A stretch of 8,522 nucleotides of DNA, taken from Dehalococcoidia bacterium. Lineage in GTDB: Bacteria > Chloroflexota > Dehalococcoidia > SZUA-161. Below are positions 5,367 to 8,522 of this stretch, piece by piece (position 1 is the stretch's first letter; the number at the start of each line of letters is the position of its first letter). Made by a program: the position numbers and the translations under genes. The notes beneath the pieces were generated by a model. That model ran no database searches. It worked only from the letters and a program-made list of their open reading frames with translations, and was not told where the DNA came from. The stretch spans positions 589,418 to 597,939 of the forward strand of contig CP070819.1 of NCBI GenBank assembly GCA_020344295.1. Reading direction: 5' to 3'.

Positions 5367-6152
5367 ATGAGTAAGCTTATTGAGAAGCTGGAGAGAATCT
5401 CTGCGGGAGGGGGTCAGCCCCTTGGTTTCGGGGCTGCCGTAAATCGGGCTAAGATCCTGCAAATGGTAGTGGTCGCGGGTATACCGGAGGGGAACACCAA
5501 GCAGGTCTCCCTCGCCGCGGAGGCAGGCGCCGATGCCGTTTTGCTGGCTATCGAGCAGCCGAAGAATAAGGACGAGGTCCTGGCTCAACTCAGCGGCATG
5601 AAGATCGATATCCCGTGGGGAGTAGCCGTGGATACGGTGACCAGGGAGGAGATGCAGCAACTAGCGGAGGCGGGGTGCGATTATGTCATATTCTCACCGA
5701 CTAAAAGCCCGGCGGCAGTCCTGGGGGTCGAGAAAATAGGCAAGGTGCTTCGAATCGACGCTTCATTGAGCGACAACATGGCCAGAGCTATAAACCGTCT
5801 GGACGTGGATGCCGTCCTCCTCAGCCCCGTCGGTGAAGATGAGCCCCGTCTTACTGTGCAGCAGTTGATGGTCTATGAATACCTTGCCGGATACGCCGGC
5901 AAATACCTCGTGGCAGCAGTCCCCCCCGGCTTCGCTGTCGACGATATCGAGAGCCTGTGGGGGCTGGGTGTGCGGGGAGTCATTGTGGACCTTGCAGTAA
6001 AGGAACCTGAACAGCGACTGTCTCAGGTCATGGAAGCGATACAGAAGCTGCCGACGGCGAAAAAAAGACCGAAAGAGAGAATTAGTGCAACTCTGCCCTT
6101 TACGCGGGAGCCATCCGGCCAGCCGATACCCGATGAGGATAATGAGGAGTAG
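5367..6152 (+). CDS. TIM-barrel-like protein of unknown function
   Basis: 261 residues, no name I recognise. The sequence alternates short hydrophobic strands and helices as in a ribulose-phosphate-binding or TIM barrel: ILQMVVVAGIP (30-40), AGADAVLLAIEQP (53-65), IPWGVAVDTVTREEMQQL (82-99), GCDYVIFSPTKSP (103-115), KVLRIDASLSD (126-136), DVDAVLLSP (146-154), KYLVAAVPPGFAVDDI (179-194), GVRGVIVDLAV (201-211). I see no clear catalytic motif, so enzyme class is open; distant likeness to nitronate-monooxygenase or aldolase barrels is only a fold-level impression. The tail (about 229-261) is basic, then acidic and proline-rich, and probably disordered. ATG follows AGAGGGAG (5356-5363). The gene has its own promoter with a 115-nt leader and converges on the minus-strand gene, stops 2 bp apart. 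Confidence 0.8.
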   Translation: MSKLIEKLERISAGGGQPLGFGAAVNRAKILQMVVVAGIPEGNTKQVSLAAEAGADAVLLAIEQPKNKDEVLAQLSGMKIDIPWGVAVDTVTREEMQQLAEAGCDYVIFSPTKSPAAVLGVEKIGKVLRIDASLSDNMARAINRLDVDAVLLSPVGEDEPRLTVQQLMVYEYLAGYAGKYLVAAVPPGFAVDDIESLWGLGVRGVIVDLAVKEPEQRLSQVMEAIQKLPTAKKRPKERISATLPFTREPSGQPIPDEDNEE

Positions 6153-6154
6153 CC

Positions 6155-6469
6155 CTAGCCCAGCACAAACGAAAGTATAATCAGAATAACAAGCATCGCC
6201 CCCGCAAGAATGCCGATCTTCTTTAAATCGGCCCTCACGTACTGATAACTGGGCATACCGCGCTTGCCATCAGTCTGCGCCCTCTGCGCCGGCCTTGTAA
6301 CCTGCCTGGTGACAGGCCTCTCGAGGGTCTCCAGCTCGGTGAGTTCGCTGGCCTCCGTAACTGAGACAGTCTGTATATGATTGGCCGTTTTCCCTCGCTG
6401 CTGCTTCTTCTTTTTCGCTTTGCTTAGCTCAGAGTACCTTGCGGCTGTCTTCTTCGATTTCTTGGCCAT
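6155..6469 (-). CDS. small basic tail-anchored membrane protein, unknown
   Basis: 104 residues in three parts. Residues 1-30 are strongly basic (MAKKSKKTAARYSELSKAKK and on), 31-70 are polar and Thr/Glu/Arg-rich and probably disordered, and 84-103 are one hydrophobic helix (IGILAGAMLVILIILSFVLG) running to the C-terminus. Such a layout suggests a C-terminally anchored protein with its basic part in the cytoplasm, perhaps touching nucleic acid or acidic lipids; that is inference. No family recognised. The SD GGAGGG (6474-6479) is 4 nt from ATG. A promoter lies upstream at 6521-6550. Its TAG is 2 bp from the TAG of the convergent gene, so the transcripts probably overlap. Confidence 0.8.
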   Translation of the reverse strand: MAKKSKKTAARYSELSKAKKKKQQRGKTANHIQTVSVTEASELTELETLERPVTRQVTRPAQRAQTDGKRGMPSYQYVRADLKKIGILAGAMLVILIILSFVLG

Positions 6470-6520
6470 CTATCCCTCCGCCCTTCCTACGCTGCAGCCT
6501 CAAATCCTTACTTCCCCCAG

Positions 6521-6550
6521 ATTCTATACCTTTTACCCCTGAATTGGCAA
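6521..6550 (-). promoter_or_regulatory. putative sigma70 promoter of the tail-anchored protein gene
   Basis: On the minus strand: TTGCCA (6545-6550; five of six), an 18-nt spacer, then TAGAAT (6521-6526; five of six). The overlapping TATAGA with a 16-nt spacer is an alternative -10. Transcription would begin near 6514, about 45 nt before the ATG. Confidence 0.5.
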
Positions 6551-6575
6551 GTTTTTCCTGAAACTCCGCGGCCGA

Positions 6576-6604
6576 TAGACACACCACCCGCAATGTGATA
6601 GACT
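6576..6604 (+). promoter_or_regulatory. putative promoter of the MEMO-AMMECR1 gene
   Basis: TAGACA (6576-6581; five of six), 17 nt, then TAGACT (6599-6604) preceded by TG-A as an extended -10. The leader would be about 86 nt. The -10 itself is mediocre, so this is a moderate call. Confidence 0.4.
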
Positions 6605-6696
6605 TTCGCTACCCACATAGCAAGGGTACTTCGCTCACGGCAGTCTGCTGAGAGTTGAAATCAGTGTTTACAGGTATGAGGGGGAGGTGAACCGAA

Positions 6697-8025
6697 ATGT
6701 CCGGGATCGTATTCGGCTGTATTGTGCCCCATCCGCCGCTTCTGGTTCCTGAGGTCGGTGGCGGCAGAGAGAGCGAGATATCGTCAACTATCAGAGCGAT
6801 GGAGGAGCTTACCCGGCAGCTTGCCGGCAGGCGCCCGGAGACCGTTCTCGTGATCAGTCCCCACGGAACCATGCTTTACGACTCCATGGGGATAGCTACC
6901 GCGAGCAGGCTGCGGGGCACCATGAGAAACTGGGGCGCCCGGAGCGCAGACCATGATTTCAATAACGACCCCGATATGGTGGCCGCGTTGCAGGCGGAGG
7001 CGAGTACCGCAGGAATCCCCCTGGATTCCATCGGGGACAGGGAGTACACCCTGGACCACGGCGTGATGGTCCCCATCTACTTCCTGGTCGATGGGATGAA
7101 GGGGGTTCCCCTGGTGCCGCTCACCTTCTCTCTTATGCCGCTGAGCACCCATTTCAACTTCGGACAGGCCATCAGGAAGGCGGCGGAACGGGCGGGAAAA
7201 CGGGTTGTCATCGTCGCCAGCGGCGACCTTTCCCACCGCCTGATACCGAGCGCACCCGCTGGCTACGACCCTATGGGCGAGGTCTTCGATCGACAGTTAG
7301 TCGACGCTATCCGCTCCTACGATGTGCCAGCGGTAATGGGATTCGACGAGGCTCTCATCGATCGGGCTGGAGAGTGCGGTTTGAGGTCGTTTGTCATCCT
7401 TCTCGGGGCGCTGGACGGACTGAATGTGAAGCCAGACGTTCTCTCCTATGAGGGGCCCTTCGGCGTCGGCTACCTGGTCGCCGCCTTCGATATTGAAGAG
7501 ACGGAGGCGGAGGGCAGGGAGATGCACCCGCTGACCCGGCTGGCCAGAGATACGGTCGAGGGCTTCATCCGGGAAGGTAAGCTTCCCCAGCCGCGGGACT
7601 TGACACCCGAGATGCAGGAGAAGGCCGGTGTCTTCGTCAGCATCAAGATGCATGGCCAGCTCAGGGGCTGTATAGGCACCTTCGAGCCCAAGCACCCCAA
7701 TGTAGCCGAGGAGATAATAGACAACGCCGTGAACTCGGCGGTGCGCGACCCACGCTTTCTCCCGGTGACCGCGGAGGAGTTGCCCGACCTCACCTACAAC
7801 GTAGATGTTCTCACCAGACCCGAGCCGGTGGAGGGAGAGGAGGGACTAGATCCGAGGAGGTACGGGGTGATTGTGGAGAGTGGCAACCGGCGGGGGCTGC
7901 TGCTGCCCGACCTCGAGGGGGTGGATACGTTGAAGCAGCAGATCGACATCTGCCGCCAGAAGGCGGGCATCCTCCCCGACGAGCCGGTCAAGCTCTACCG
8001 CTTCGAGGTGAAGAGGTACAAATAA
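6697..8025 (+). CDS. LigB/MEMO-like domain fused to AMMECR1 (AmmeMemoRadiSam proteins B and A)
   Basis: 442 residues, two domains. Residues 1-268 resemble the MEMO and class III extradiol dioxygenase (LigB) fold: PHPP (His12), ISPHGT (His56), TLDHGVMVP (His121), and SGDLSH (His180). They also include [14 protein letters not shown] (226-239), where Cys228 may match the MEMO metal-site cysteine and Glu226 could serve instead as in dioxygenases. Residues 277-442 are AMMECR1: [25 protein letters not shown] (322-331, the family hallmark), AVRDPRF (348-354), YNVDVL, and a closing [11 protein letters not shown]. By family these are partners of a radical SAM protein in a conserved trio of unsettled chemistry; the third partner is not in view. 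The SD GGAGGTGA (6683-6690) is 6 nt from ATG. rarA follows after 36 nt, so the two are probably co-transcribed. Confidence 0.9.
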   Translation: MSGIVFGCIVPHPPLLVPEVGGGRESEISSTIRAMEELTRQLAGRRPETVLVISPHGTMLYDSMGIATASRLRGTMRNWGARSADHDFNNDPDMVAALQAEASTAGIPLDSIGDREYTLDHGVMVPIYFLVDGMKGVPLVPLTFSLMPLSTHFNFGQAIRKAAERAGKRVVIVASGDLSHRLIPSAPAGYDPMGEVFDRQLVDAIRSYDVPAVMGFDEALIDRAGECGLRSFVILLGALDGLNVKPDVLSYEGPFGVGYLVAAFDIEETEAEGREMHPLTRLARDTVEGFIREGKLPQPRDLTPEMQEKAGVFVSIKMHGQLRGCIGTFEPKHPNVAEEIIDNAVNSAVRDPRFLPVTAEELPDLTYNVDVLTRPEPVEGEEGLDPRRYGVIVESGNRRGLLLPDLEGVDTLKQQIDICRQKAGILPDEPVKLYRFEVKRYK

Positions 8026-8026
8026 T

Positions 8027-8065
8027 ATGATTTTTCAGGAGAATCACTTCAACCGCCGACGATGA
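8027..8065 (+). CDS. possible 12-codon leader ORF before rarA
   Basis: ATG at 8027 encodes [12 protein letters not shown] and stops at TGA 8063-8065, overlapping the rarA start as ATGA. GAGGT (8013-8017) lies 9 nt upstream, inside the end of the preceding gene. The only SD-like AGGAG near rarA (8037-8041) is 20 nt from its ATG, too far for normal use, so coupling through this minicistron would explain how rarA is started. It may also be chance; 12 codons cannot be judged by composition. Confidence 0.25.
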   Translation: MIFQENHFNRRR

Positions 8066-8522
8066 AACAGCGCAGGAAAGGCCCCGGCCTGTTCGAGCAG
8101 GCTGGCGAGAGGCACCTGGGGCAGGAGGCGCCGCTTGCCGCCCGGATGCGGCCGCGGAGCTTCGACGAGTTCGTGGGCCAGGAGCACATCCTGGGCGAGA
8201 GCCACGTGCTGAGGAAGAGCATCGAGGCCGATCAGCTTCCATCGATCATCTTCTGGGGACCGCCGGGGAGCGGCAAGACCACCCTAGCCAATATCATCGC
8301 CAGCGTTACCAAGTCACATTTCAGCCCGATATCCGCAGTGGCGGCCGGCGTCGCCGACCTGCGCCGCATCGTCGAAGAGGCCAGAGAGAGGCGCGGACTG
8401 CACCAGCAGCGTACTATCCTCTTCATAGACGAGATACACCGCTTCAATAAGGCACAGCAGGACGCCGTACTGCCCTACGTGGAGAACGGCACCATCACCC
8501 TCATAGGTGCTACCACTGAGAA
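8062..8522 (+). CDS. rarA: RarA/MgsA replication-associated recombination protein A, N-terminal part (partial)
   Basis: 153 codons are visible before the window ends. The protein opens with the family's own N-terminus ([29 protein letters not shown], in two pieces 9-22 and 23-37), then VGQEHILG (38-45). Walker A is GPPGSGKTT (66-74), the stretch to [12 protein letters not shown] (90-101) matches the sensor region, and Walker B is [20 protein letters not shown] (119-138), followed by [13 protein letters not shown] at the cut. [15 protein letters not shown] separates RarA from RuvB and clamp loaders. RarA is an AAA+ ATPase acting at stalled forks (WRNIP1 in eukaryotes). The ATG at 8062 keeps the full N-terminus, but the nearest SD is 20 nt away; a start at Met29 would drop conserved residues. 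No in-frame start lies upstream before TAA at 8023. Confidence 0.95.
   Translation, partial: MKQRRKGPGLFEQAGERHLGQEAPLAARMRPRSFDEFVGQEHILGESHVLRKSIEADQLPSIIFWGPPGSGKTTLANIIASVTKSHFSPISAVAAGVADLRRIVEEARERRGLHQQRTILFIDEIHRFNKAQQDAVLPYVENGTITLIGATTE

Noticed and set aside
6784..7236. Long minus-strand open frames inside the MEMO-AMMECR1 gene
   Set aside because: They are shadows of a GC-rich gene with strong family matches on the plus strand.

Overview
The window is ordinary bacterial chromosome: mostly plus-strand metabolic and housekeeping genes with clear Shine-Dalgarno sites, short gaps and no mobile elements, RNA genes or CRISPR. The mix (tandem CaiB-type CoA transferases, a DUF5679-like zinc ribbon, a CorC/HlyC protein, DegV, a LigB/MEMO-AMMECR1 fusion, RarA) would fit an anaerobic bacterium such as a Dehalococcoidia-like member of Chloroflexota. 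That placement is a guess from gene content, not a measured result.

Layout. 1-1360: the tail of one class III (CaiB/BaiF) CoA transferase, then a complete second one, probably co-transcribed. 1560-1952: a small coiled-coil plus zinc-ribbon protein. 2031-2249 (minus): a SelW/Rdx-family gene that ordinary ORF calling splits, because codon 11 is an in-frame TGA exactly where the family has its redox Cys or Sec (C-S-A-U). It has a perfect SD, an extended -10 promoter and a hairpin just after the TGA placed like a bacterial SECIS. 2394-3707: CorC/HlyC membrane protein, divergent from selW. 3821-4681: DegV fatty-acid-binding protein. 4682-5366: mostly non-coding, with one plausible 54-residue minus-strand ORF, a putative promoter with an overlapping inverted repeat, and a 12-nt tandem repeat. 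5367-6152: a TIM-barrel-like protein of unknown function, convergent with a small tail-anchored protein (6155-6469, minus; stop codons 2 bp apart). 6697-8025: a two-domain LigB/MEMO plus AMMECR1 protein. 8062-end: the N-terminal third of RarA/MgsA, preceded by a possible 12-codon leader ORF that overlaps its start as ATGA.

The most notable item is the overlooked selenoprotein gene. It implies that the organism has selenocysteine machinery (SelA, SelB, SelC, SelD), none of which lies in this window. No other in-frame TGA interrupts any of the confident genes, so general recoding of TGA is unlikely. Apart from the CoA-transferase pair and possible coupling of rarA to the gene before it, the genes look like independent transcription units, several with their own sigma70-like promoter.
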